Part shown: one piece after another, positions 6,386 through 13,227 of the stretch
Layout: each line of letters begins with the position of its first letter
Position numbering within the stretch: position 1 is the first letter of the stretch
Source of the DNA: SCTD01 sp038256525
GTDB taxonomy: Bacteria; Actinomycetota; Actinomycetes; Mycobacteriales; SCTD01
DNA length: 21,439 bases
Assembly: GCA_038256525.1 (NCBI GenBank)
Contig: JBBSKF010000047.1
Span: 1 to 21,439 of the forward strand
Reading direction: 5' to 3'
Made by a program: the position numbers and the translations under genes
The notes under the pieces: model-generated
Seen by the model: only the letters and a program-made list of their open reading frames with translations
Told to the model about the DNA's origin: nothing
Database searches by the model: none

Positions 6386-6555
6386 CCGCGGCCGGGGGAG
6401 CGCCGGCAACGGCATCGGACGGCGTGGCTGCGGCCCTCGCCCGGCTCGCGGAGCTCGAGGAGCTCGAGGGGTTGCCGACGGCTGAGCACGTGGACCTCTT
6501 CGACGCCGTTCATCGCCTGCTGCAGGACGCGCTCGCGACCATCGACGAGGCCTGA
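6382..6555 (+). CDS. Small conserved protein between the phasin-like gene and tlyA
   Basis: This is a 57-residue ORF. The GTG at 6382 overlaps the previous stop (GTGA) and the TGA is at 6553-6555. The sequence begins VTAAGGAPATASDG and continues as two helices, VAAALARLAELEELEGLPTA and EHVDLFDAVHRLLQDALATI. An ORF of about this size occupies the same slot in M. tuberculosis (Rv1693, just before tlyA). There are no catalytic motifs, signal peptide or membrane segment. It is acidic and helical, possibly a small partner protein. The function is unknown. The tight overlap on its left and the single-base gap to the proposed tlyA start argue that it is really translated. Confidence 0.75.
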   Translation: MTAAGGAPATASDGVAAALARLAELEELEGLPTAEHVDLFDAVHRLLQDALATIDEA

Positions 6556-6556
6556 C

Positions 6557-7351
6557 CTGGTCCGCCGCGCACGGCTGGACACCGAGCTGGTCCGCCGGGG
6601 CCTTGCCCGAAGCCGGGAGCAGGCCGCTGAGCTCGTCGCTGCGGGGCTGGTCCGGGTCGGCGGGCAGACGGCGACCAAGCCGGCGACCGGAGTCGATCCG
6701 GCAACGCCGGTCGTCGTGTCCGAGCCGGGTGGCCCCACGTACGTCTCTCGGGGTGGCCACAAGCTCGCTGGGGCGCTGGATGCCCTCGGCTACGACCCGG
6801 CCGGCGCGCGGGCCCTTGATGCCGGGGCGTCGACCGGCGGGTTCACCGACGTGCTGCTGCAGCGTGGCGCGCGTTCGGTCCTCGCCGTGGACGTGGGGTA
6901 CGGGCAGCTCGCCTGGTCGCTGCGGACCCATGACCGGGTGCGGGTGCTCGACCGTACGAACATCCGTGCGCTCACTCTCGACGACGTGGGCGAGCCCGTC
7001 GACCTGGTCGTCGCCGATCTGTCGTTCATCCCGCTCGCCCTCGTCCTGCCAGCACTCGTGCGGTGTGCGGCACCGGGCGCGGACATCCTGCCGATGGTCA
7101 AGCCGCAGTTCGAGGTGGGTCGGGCCCGGCTGCCCAGCGGCGGTGTCGTGCGCGACCCGCTGCTCAGGGCCGAGACGGTACGCCGGGTGGCGACCGCGGC
7201 TGCCGAGCTCGGGCTCGGCGTGCGCGGGGTCACCGCGAGCCCGCTGCCCGGGCCCAGCGGCAACGTCGAGTTCTTCCTCTGGCTGCGTGCTGGGGCGCCG
7301 GCTCTCGACGAGGACGCGCTCGCCCGCGCGATAGCGCACGGTCCTACGTGA
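6557..7351 (+). CDS. tlyA: TlyA rRNA 2'-O-methyltransferase (CTG start)
   Basis: TlyA methylates ribose 2'-O positions in rRNA using SAM (16S C1409 and 23S C1920 in mycobacteria). An N-terminal S4 RNA-binding domain (RRARLDTELVRRGLARSREQ) precedes the Rossmann methyltransferase domain (LDAGASTGGFTDVLL, DLSFIPL, VKPQFEVG, GNVEFFLW). There is no ATG, GTG or TTG in frame before GTG 6716, which would delete the S4 domain. CTG at 6557 follows GAGG (6547-6550) with 6-nt spacing and aligns with the Met of mycobacterial TlyA (MARRAR...). Numbered from this CTG, the catalytic tetrad falls at K69, D154, K182 and E238, the same numbers I recall for M. tuberculosis TlyA. The 264-residue length fits the longer (type II) TlyA, which methylates both subunits. 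Confidence 0.9.
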   Translation: MVRRARLDTELVRRGLARSREQAAELVAAGLVRVGGQTATKPATGVDPATPVVVSEPGGPTYVSRGGHKLAGALDALGYDPAGARALDAGASTGGFTDVLLQRGARSVLAVDVGYGQLAWSLRTHDRVRVLDRTNIRALTLDDVGEPVDLVVADLSFIPLALVLPALVRCAAPGADILPMVKPQFEVGRARLPSGGVVRDPLLRAETVRRVATAAAELGLGVRGVTASPLPGPSGNVEFFLWLRAGAPALDEDALARAIAHGPT

Positions 7352-7400
7352 GTCGGCCGCCTAGGCAGACCATGTCGAAGCGCGGGCGGCACCTCGGTGG

Positions 7401-7413
7401 CAGGCTGGTCGCC
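7401..7413 (+). promoter_or_regulatory. Possible leaderless promoter of the NAD kinase gene
   Basis: CAGGCT (7401-7406) lies 7 nt before the GTG at 7414, a -10-like hexamer at the spacing expected when transcription starts at the start codon. There is no clear Shine-Dalgarno. The evidence is a short motif and the pattern it shares with recN, steA and pyrG. Confidence 0.25.
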
Positions 7414-8304
7414 GTGACCACCCGATCCGTGCTGCTGCTCGCCCACACCGGCCGCCCGGCCATCGCGCAGGTGGTGCGTCACGCCGCGCAGCGGCTGCGT
7501 GACGCCGGCCTGCAGGTCCGGGCCTTGGTGCAGGAGGCGGCCGACCTCGGCCTGACGGGTGTCGACGTGCGCGAGGACGGCCCAGCCGCAGCCGAGGGAA
7601 CCGAACTCGTGCTCGTGCTCGGCGGTGACGGGACGATCCTGCGGGCGGCCGAGCTGGCCCGAGTCGCAGCGGTGCCGCTCTTGGGTGTCAATCTCGGCCG
7701 GGTGGGGTTCCTGGCCGAAGCCGAATCCGCCGATCTCGACGACACCCTGGACCGCGTGCTCGACCGGGACTACACGGTCGAGCAGCGGCTCGCCCTGGAC
7801 CTCGAGATCCTCGTCGACGGGGCGCCGGTCGACACCGGCTGGGCGCTCAACGAGTGCAGCATCGAGAAGGCCTCGCGGGAGCGGATGCTCGAGGTGGTGG
7901 TCGAGATCGACGGGCGACCGCTGTCCCGCTGGGGCTGCGACGGGGTGGTGGTGGCGACCCCGACCGGATCGACGGCCTACGCCTTCTCCGCCGGCGGCCC
8001 CGTCGTCTGGCCGACCGTCGAGGCACTGCTGGTCGTGCCGGTCAGCGCCCACGCGCTGTTCGCCCGCCCGCTGGTGGTCGGGCCGACCTCGGTGGTCGCC
8101 GTCGAGGTGCTGGCCAGCGGCACCACCGGGATGCTCGCGTGCGACGGACGGCGTACGCGGCCGTTGCCGCACGGAGCCCGCATCGAGATCCGGCGCGGGG
8201 CCGAGGTGGTGCTGCTCGCCCGGATGAGGGATCGACCGTTCACCGACACGCTGGTGCGCAAGTTCGCGCTCCCGGTGGCGGGGTGGCGCGGCGCGACGGA
8301 GTGA
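7414..8304 (+). CDS. ppnK: NAD kinase
   Basis: It phosphorylates NAD to NADP using ATP or polyphosphate in the cytoplasm. The 296 residues contain all family motifs: GGDGT at residues 70-74, the NE motif (ALNECSIEK, about 146-147), and TPTGSTAYAFSAGGP at 182-196, plus GVNLGRVGFLAE and a C-terminal FTDTLVRKFALPVAGWRG. I chose GTG 7414 (VTTRSVLLLAHTGRP) because it matches the mycobacterial N-terminus (MTAHRSVLLVVHTGR). An in-frame ATG at 7372 would add 14 basic residues not seen in the family and has no Shine-Dalgarno. It lies 62 nt after tlyA, in the conserved tlyA-ppnK-recN order, and supplies NADPH for biosynthesis. Confidence 0.95.
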   Translation: MTTRSVLLLAHTGRPAIAQVVRHAAQRLRDAGLQVRALVQEAADLGLTGVDVREDGPAAAEGTELVLVLGGDGTILRAAELARVAAVPLLGVNLGRVGFLAEAESADLDDTLDRVLDRDYTVEQRLALDLEILVDGAPVDTGWALNECSIEKASRERMLEVVVEIDGRPLSRWGCDGVVVATPTGSTAYAFSAGGPVVWPTVEALLVVPVSAHALFARPLVVGPTSVVAVEVLASGTTGMLACDGRRTRPLPHGARIEIRRGAEVVLLARMRDRPFTDTLVRKFALPVAGWRGATE

Positions 8305-8336
8305 ACTGCCCTGCCGCCCCGGCGGCGGCTGCGGCC

Positions 8337-8350
8337 TAGGCTCGCTACCA
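8337..8350 (+). promoter_or_regulatory. Putative leaderless promoter of recN
   Basis: TAGGCT (8337-8342) is followed by 8 nt and the recN ATG at 8351. There is no Shine-Dalgarno. The 46-nt gap after the NAD kinase gene is otherwise featureless. A SOS box (LexA site) was looked for and not found. The short motif gives low confidence. Confidence 0.3.
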
Positions 8351-10060
8351 ATGCTCGAGGACATGCGGATCCGGGGGCTCGGCGTCATCGACGACGCCGT
8401 GCTCGAGTTCGGTCCCGGTCTGACGGTCGTGACCGGGGAGACCGGTGCGGGCAAGACCATGGTGGTGCAGGGGCTGTCCCTGCTGTTCGGCGGACGCGCG
8501 GAGGCAAGTCGGGTCCGCCCCGGCAACGGGCGTGCGCTGGTCGAGGGCCGTCTGGTGCTCGCCCCCGGGCACGCCGCCCTCGACCGGGCTGTCGCGGCCG
8601 GGGCGGAGCTGGACGAGGGGGCACTCCTGCTGCGCCGCAGCGTGGCCAGCGACGGCCGTTCCCGTGCCCATCTCGGCGGAGCTGCCGTACCAGTGGGTGT
8701 TCTCGGCCAGCTCGCCGAGCACGTGCTCGCCGTGCACGGGCAGAGCGATCAGCACCGGCTGCTGCAACCGGCGCAACAGCGGGCGGCCCTGGACCGCCAT
8801 GCCGGACCGGCCGTGCTCGAGCTGCGGGACCGCTTCGCCGCGGACTGGGCACGCTGGCGGCAGGGACGCGCGACCCTTGAGCAGCTGCGCGCCGACGCCG
8901 TCGAGCGCCACCGCGAAGCCGGTTCGCTCCGGCGCGGGCTCGCCGAGGTCGAGGCCGCCGGGCCGGAACCGGGGGAGGGCAGAGCGCTGATCTCCGAGAT
9001 CGAGCGGCTCGCCCACGCCGATGACCTGCGCGCAGCGGCCGCGGCCGGCCAGCAGGCGCTGACCGGGGACGAGACGTCTCCGGACGGCGTCGAGGCACTG
9101 AGCCTGGTCGTGAGCGCCCGGCGGCGCCTCGAGTCCGCCGCCGGGCACGACGCCCAGCTCGGCCTCCTTGCCGCGAGACTGACCGAGGTCGGCCACCTGC
9201 TGACCGACGTCGCGGGGGAGCTGGCGTCCTACCTCGCGTCGGTCGACGCCGACCCGGCGCGCCTGTCCGCAGCGCAGGAGCGGCTCGCGGTGCTGACCAC
9301 CCTCGTGCGTCGGTACGGCGCTGAGGACACCGACGGTGTGCTCGCCTGGGCGCAGCAGGCCTCTGACCGGCTGCTGGAGCTCGATGGCACGCAGGACCAG
9401 ATCGCCGAGCTCGAGCAGCAGGATGTCGAGCTCGAAGGCGCGCTCGGGAAGCTCGCCGCCGAGCTGTCGGCGGCGCGGATCGTGGCCGCCCGAGAGTTCG
9501 GGGCCGCCGTGACGGCCGAGCTGGTCGGCCTGGCGATGCCACATGCCGCGGTCCACGTGGCGGTCAGCTCGCGGGAGCTGCTCGCCGCCACCGCGGCCGG
9601 TGTGGACGACGTCGAGATGCTCCTGACGCCACACCCCGGGTCGCTGCCACGCCCGCTGCACAAGGGGGCGTCCGGCGGCGAGCTGTCCCGGGTCATGCTG
9701 GCGGTCGAGGTCGTGTTCGCGGGGTCCGACCCCGTACCGCTTCTTGTCTTCGATGAAGTGGATGCCGGAGTGGGTGGGCGGGCAGCGGTCGAGGTCGGCC
9801 GATGCCTGGCCCGGCTGGCGCGCGACCACCAGGTGGTCGTCGTCACCCACCTGCCGCAGGTCGCCGCGTTCGCCGACCGGCACCTGCTGGTCGTCAAGGC
9901 CGACGACGGCACGGTCACCACGAGTGGGGTCGTGTCCCTGGAGGGAAGCGACCGGGTCGCCGAGCTCTCCCGCATGCTCGCGGGCGTCGACACCGGGCTC
10001 GCCCGGGGTCATGCGGAGGAGCTGCTCGCAGTCGCCGCCGAGCAGCGCCACACCTCGTGA
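8351..10060 (+). CDS. recN: DNA repair protein RecN
   Basis: RecN is an SMC-like ATPase acting early in double-strand break repair. The 569 residues have the SMC layout: Walker A GETGAGKT at residues 29-36, long helical arms rich in LAEVEAAG- and LEQLRADA-type heptads (about 160-420), the ABC signature GASGGELSRVMLAVE near residue 438, Walker B LLVFDEVDAGVGGRA near 465 and the switch VVVVTHLPQVAAFADRHLLV. The start ATG gives MLEDMRIRGLGVIDDAVLEF, the typical RecN N-terminus. The length is normal. It follows the NAD kinase gene by 46 nt and precedes steA by 76 nt. The two-base-pattern promoter (TAGGCT) suggests its own transcript. Confidence 0.97.
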   Translation: MLEDMRIRGLGVIDDAVLEFGPGLTVVTGETGAGKTMVVQGLSLLFGGRAEASRVRPGNGRALVEGRLVLAPGHAALDRAVAAGAELDEGALLLRRSVASDGRSRAHLGGAAVPVGVLGQLAEHVLAVHGQSDQHRLLQPAQQRAALDRHAGPAVLELRDRFAADWARWRQGRATLEQLRADAVERHREAGSLRRGLAEVEAAGPEPGEGRALISEIERLAHADDLRAAAAAGQQALTGDETSPDGVEALSLVVSARRRLESAAGHDAQLGLLAARLTEVGHLLTDVAGELASYLASVDADPARLSAAQERLAVLTTLVRRYGAEDTDGVLAWAQQASDRLLELDGTQDQIAELEQQDVELEGALGKLAAELSAARIVAAREFGAAVTAELVGLAMPHAAVHVAVSSRELLAATAAGVDDVEMLLTPHPGSLPRPLHKGASGGELSRVMLAVEVVFAGSDPVPLLVFDEVDAGVGGRAAVEVGRCLARLARDHQVVVVTHLPQVAAFADRHLLVVKADDGTVTTSGVVSLEGSDRVAELSRMLAGVDTGLARGHAEELLAVAAEQRHTS

Positions 10061-10123
10061 GCCGGGGCCCGACGCGGGTGGGACGCGCCCGGTTGCCTGA
10101 CCGACGCTAGGGGTCGGGTCTGG

Positions 10124-10136
10124 CAGAATCACCCTG
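10124..10136 (+). promoter_or_regulatory. Putative leaderless promoter of steA
   Basis: CAGAAT (10124-10129), close to the TANNNT consensus, ends 7 nt before the steA ATG at 10137. No Shine-Dalgarno is present. No convincing -35 hexamer is seen. Confidence 0.35.
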
Positions 10137-11309
10137 ATGAAGCTGCTGCGCCGCAGGGACGCCCACCGGCTGCCCGGCACGCTCGGTGTGGCCCGCCTGG
10201 ACCGCCGCACCAAGCGCCTCACCACGCGCCTGCAGCCCGGCGAGATCGCGATCATCGACCACGTGGACATCGACCGGGTCAGCGCGGATGCGCTGGTGAG
10301 CTGCAAGGTTGCTGCGGTGGTCAACGCTGCGATCAGCACCAGCGGCCGCTACCCCAACCTGGGCCCCGAGATCCTGCTGGCCGCAGGGATTCCGCTGCTC
10401 GACTGCGTCGGCGACGAGGTCTTCGGCGCGGTCCGCGACGGCGATCTGGTGCGACTCGACGGAGACACGCTGTACGCAGGGGAGCGGGTGCTCGCGGTCG
10501 GCGTCTGCCAGGACGAGGACAGCATCAGCGCCTCGATGGCCGAGGCCCGAGCCGGGCTCGCGACCCAGCTCGAGGCCTTCGCGGCCAACACCATGGAATA
10601 CCTGCTCAAGGAGCGGGAGCTGCTGCTCGACGGGGTGGGTGTCCCGCAGATCCGCACCGTCCTGGAGGGCAGGCACGCGCTGCTCGTCGTGCGTGGCTAC
10701 GACTACCGCGAAGACCTGCGTGCGCTGCGGCCCTACATCCGGGAGTACCGCCCGATCCTGATCGGCGTCGACGGGGGCGCGGACGCGCTCGTCGAGGCCG
10801 GCTACCAACCCGACCTGATCGTCGGCGACATGGACTCCGTCAGCGACGAGGTGCTGCGCTCCGGCGCCGAGGTGGTCGTCCACGCCTACGCCGACGGTCA
10901 CGCGCCGGGCCTTCAGCGGGTGCAGGACCTCGGCGTGACCGCTGTCGTCTTTCCGGCCGCCGGCACCAGCGAGGATGTCGCGATGCTGCTGGCCGACGAG
11001 GCCGGCGCCCAGCTGATCGTCGCGGTCGGCACGCACGCGACGCTGGTGGAGTTCCTCGACAAGGGACGCCAGGGGATGGCCTCGACCTTCCTGACCCGCT
11101 TGCGTGTCGGCGGCAAGCTCGTCGACGCGAAAGGCGTCAGCCGGCTGTACCGCAGCCGGATCTCCAGCTGGTCGCTGGTGCTGCTCGTGCTCGCGACGCT
11201 CGTCACGATGGCGGCTGCGATCTACGTGTCGTCCGCGGCGCAGGCCTACGGCGATCTGCTGTCCGACGCCTGGTCGAGCTTCTACTTCTGGTTCACCGGC
11301 CTGTTCTAG
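10137..11309 (+). CDS. steA: SteA-like cytokinesis factor with thiamin-pyrophosphokinase-like domain
   Basis: This encodes 390 residues. The N-terminal part (to about 200) is an uncharacterised domain containing EIAIIDHVDIDRVSADALVS and KYPNLGPEIL-type segments. It is followed by a thiamin pyrophosphokinase-like core (GVDGGADALVEAGYQPDLIV, GDMDSVS, about 211-240) and one transmembrane helix at about 344-366 (SLVLLVLATLVTMAAAIYV), with a short C-terminal tail. Homologues next to recN (Rv1697; SteA in Corynebacterium glutamicum) act in daughter-cell separation through cell-wall hydrolase activation, with SteB as partner. A TPK reaction is not likely because the gene's family lacks that role. 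It is adjacent to the mctB/steB gene, as in other actinobacteria, and followed by a hairpin terminator. Confidence 0.85.
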   Translation: MKLLRRRDAHRLPGTLGVARLDRRTKRLTTRLQPGEIAIIDHVDIDRVSADALVSCKVAAVVNAAISTSGRYPNLGPEILLAAGIPLLDCVGDEVFGAVRDGDLVRLDGDTLYAGERVLAVGVCQDEDSISASMAEARAGLATQLEAFAANTMEYLLKERELLLDGVGVPQIRTVLEGRHALLVVRGYDYREDLRALRPYIREYRPILIGVDGGADALVEAGYQPDLIVGDMDSVSDEVLRSGAEVVVHAYADGHAPGLQRVQDLGVTAVVFPAAGTSEDVAMLLADEAGAQLIVAVGTHATLVEFLDKGRQGMASTFLTRLRVGGKLVDAKGVSRLYRSRISSWSLVLLVLATLVTMAAAIYVSSAAQAYGDLLSDAWSSFYFWFTGLF

Positions 11310-11313
11310 GCCC

Positions 11314-11350
11314 ACCGGCTCGGCCTGTCCTGCCGGATCTGCGAGCCGGT
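11314..11350 (+). terminator. Terminator-like hairpin after steA
   Basis: ACCGGCTCG (11314-11322) pairs perfectly with CGAGCCGGT (11342-11350) over a 19-nt loop, beginning 4 nt after the steA stop. A second overlapping inverted repeat (CCTGCC 11329-11334 with GGCAGG 11355-11360) could form instead, so two alternative folds exist in the 108-nt gap. There is no T-run. Confidence 0.5.
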
Positions 11351-11417
11351 ATGAGGCAGGCTGGTCGACGTCGCGTGGGGTCGCCGTGCGACCTGACAGC
11401 AGCGGAGGCTGGAGCGC

Positions 11418-12368
11418 GTGGTCGATTTTCGCTACCACCTGGTCTCGATCATCGCGGTGTTCCTCGCGCTGGCCGTCGGCATCGTCCTCGGCACCACCGC
11501 CCTGAAGGGCCCGGTGCTCGATGACCTGCGTGACAACATCCGGCGCCTGTCCGCGGACAAGCGCACCCTCGAAGGCGAGGTCGGCGGCCTTCGCAGCCAG
11601 GTGGGGGCGGCCGATGAGTTCGCCGCAGGCGTCGGTCCGGGCCTGGTCCGCGGGAGCTTGGCCGAGCAGAGCGTCCTGCTCGTGACCACGCCCGAGACGC
11701 CGGCCGACGTCGTGGAGCGGCTCACGGTGCTGCTGGGACAGGCCGGCGCGCAGGTGACCGGGCAGCTGCGGGTGTTGCCGGCGCTGTCCGACCCGGACCA
11801 GGCTCAGCTGGTCGAGGACCTCGTGGCCGAGGTCGTCCCGGCCGGCGTGAACCTGCCGGACGGCGAGCCGGTCGAGCGGGCGACGGCTGAGCTGGCTGCC
11901 GCGCTGACCAGCCCGCCCAGGGGTGCGGGCGTCGATCCGGACGAGGCCCAGGCGGTGGTCTCCGCCTTTGAGGAAGCCGATTTGATCCAGTTCGACAGCG
12001 ACGGCGGGGTGCTGCGCAAGGCCGGTCTCGCCGTGCTGCTCGCCGGACCTGCGCCCACCGCGGACCGCGGGCCGGCCGAGACCGCCGGGCAGGAAGCGAT
12101 GCTGTCCCTGGCTGCGGCCCTGGACCAGCGAGGGCGCGGCGCGGTCCTTGCCGGCCCCTTCACCTCGGCCGACGAACGTGGGCTGGTCGGGGCCCTTCGC
12201 GACGACTCCAGCCTGGCCGGCAAGGTCTCCGGTGTCGACAACGCCGACCGCGGCACCGGGATGGTTGCGGTGGTGCTCGCGTTGGCCGAACAGGGTCGGG
12301 GCGTCGCCGGTCAGTACGGCGGCGGACCGCGCGCCACCGGCGCGCTGCCAGGCCCACCCAGGCCGTGA
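11418..12368 (+). CDS. MctB/SteB family membrane-anchored coiled-coil protein
   Basis: This encodes 316 residues. The GTG at 11418 is preceded by GGAGG (11404-11408). The N-terminus is VDFRYHLVSIIAVFLALAVG, giving one transmembrane helix (about residues 6-28), then a coiled coil (DDLRDNIRRLSADKRTLEGE and onward, about 33-65) and an extracytoplasmic domain. The family is that of Rv1698 (MctB, first described as a copper-handling outer-membrane protein) and, by position, SteB, the partner of SteA in cell separation. Position after steA supports the division role; copper transport is the alternative. No metal-binding His/Cys motif is visible. A 25-nt gap leads to the phosphoglycosyl transferase gene, so it may share a transcript with the envelope cassette. 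Confidence 0.8.
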   Translation: MVDFRYHLVSIIAVFLALAVGIVLGTTALKGPVLDDLRDNIRRLSADKRTLEGEVGGLRSQVGAADEFAAGVGPGLVRGSLAEQSVLLVTTPETPADVVERLTVLLGQAGAQVTGQLRVLPALSDPDQAQLVEDLVAEVVPAGVNLPDGEPVERATAELAAALTSPPRGAGVDPDEAQAVVSAFEEADLIQFDSDGGVLRKAGLAVLLAGPAPTADRGPAETAGQEAMLSLAAALDQRGRGAVLAGPFTSADERGLVGALRDDSSLAGKVSGVDNADRGTGMVAVVLALAEQGRGVAGQYGGGPRATGALPGPPRP

Positions 12369-12393
12369 CGCCGCGTCGTCATGACCGCGCCCG

Positions 12394-13227
12394 GTGAACA
12401 CACGCGTGACGAGCGCTTTTGCGACGGTGGCGCAGGGCCGGCGACCCGGCCGCGCCGCGCCGGACGTCGGTCCGGCCCTCGTCGCGCGGGCGCTCTCGGG
12501 AGCCGCTGTGGCCTGGGCCGGGCAGCGGATCCTGACCGCCCGGCCGCCCGGAGGGGCTCCACGCTGGCAGCGGACCAACCATCGCGGGCAGCCGGTCAGC
12601 CTGCTGTCCGGGCCCGCCCTTGCTCTTGCCGTCGTCGTGACCGCCGACCTGCCGCTCGCCGCTGCGGTTGTTGCCGGTTGGGGGGCTGCGGTGGTCGGCG
12701 GCTACGACGATGCGGTCGGCGACCGGTCCGCGCGGGGCTTCCGGGGGCATCTGGCCGCGCTGCGCCAGGGTCGGCTGACCAGCGGCGGAGTCAAGGTCCT
12801 CGGCATCGGTACCGCCGGTCTGCTCGCCTGTCACCGTCCGGACGTGCGCCGCCGTGAGGTCCTGCTCGAAGGGGCGGTCGTCGCCGCGAGTGCCAACCTG
12901 CTCAACCTGCTCGACCTGCGTCCCGGTCGGGCCCTCAAGGCCGGCGCAGCTGCGGCGCTCGCGCTCGGTCAGCCAGGACCGGCCGCTGCCGCCGCCGCCC
13001 TGCTGCCCGCCGACCTGGCCGAGAAGACCATGCTCGGCGATGCTGGGGCGAACGCGTTCGGGGCGGTCCTCGGCCTGGCCCTGGTGCGCCGGCATCCGCA
13101 GCGCCGCCTGGTCGCCCTGGGCGTGCTGACCGCCGTCACCGCGCTGAGCGAGGTCCTCTCGTACAGCCGGATCATCGACGCGGTCGCGCCGCTGCGGTGG
13201 GTGGACCAGGTGGGCCGGCGGCCGTGA
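12394..13227 (+). CDS. MraY/WecA-type polyprenyl-phosphate phosphoglycosyl transferase
   Basis: This encodes 277 residues. It has the PNPT superfamily motifs: a cytoplasmic TNHRGQPVSLLSGPA segment (the family's RK.H...P...GG region), the Asp pair GGYDDAVGD (D105-D106), NLLNLLD (N168-D174) and LGDAGANAFGA (D216). Membrane helices flank them. The family transfers a sugar-1-phosphate from a UDP-sugar to undecaprenyl/decaprenyl phosphate. The protein is shorter than MraY (about 360), lacks the HHH motif of MraY and has a reduced N-terminus, so it is probably not the peptidoglycan MraY. The donor sugar is unknown. The start is uncertain: GTG at 12394, 12406 or 12427. Its TGA overlaps the flippase GTG (GTGA), indicating coupled translation. 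Confidence 0.75.
   Translation: MNTRVTSAFATVAQGRRPGRAAPDVGPALVARALSGAAVAWAGQRILTARPPGGAPRWQRTNHRGQPVSLLSGPALALAVVVTADLPLAAAVVAGWGAAVVGGYDDAVGDRSARGFRGHLAALRQGRLTSGGVKVLGIGTAGLLACHRPDVRRREVLLEGAVVAASANLLNLLDLRPGRALKAGAAAALALGQPGPAAAAAALLPADLAEKTMLGDAGANAFGAVLGLALVRRHPQRRLVALGVLTAVTALSEVLSYSRIIDAVAPLRWVDQVGRRP

Noticed and set aside
7372..7413. Upstream ATG start for NAD kinase
   Set aside because: It would add 14 basic residues absent from the family and has no Shine-Dalgarno; GTG 7414 matches the family N-terminus.
10061..10136. LexA/SOS-type operator near recN or steA
   Set aside because: No GAAC-N4-GTTC palindrome is seen in the flanking gaps of recN (8305-8350, 10061-10136).
8345..10339. 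Long reverse-strand frame across recN
   Set aside because: It is a high-GC shadow frame: the forward strand has complete RecN motifs, while the reverse translation has no recognisable domain.
10107..12578. 823-codon reverse-strand frame across steA and mctB
   Set aside because: It covers two well-supported forward genes and lacks any domain; long shadow frames are common at this GC content.
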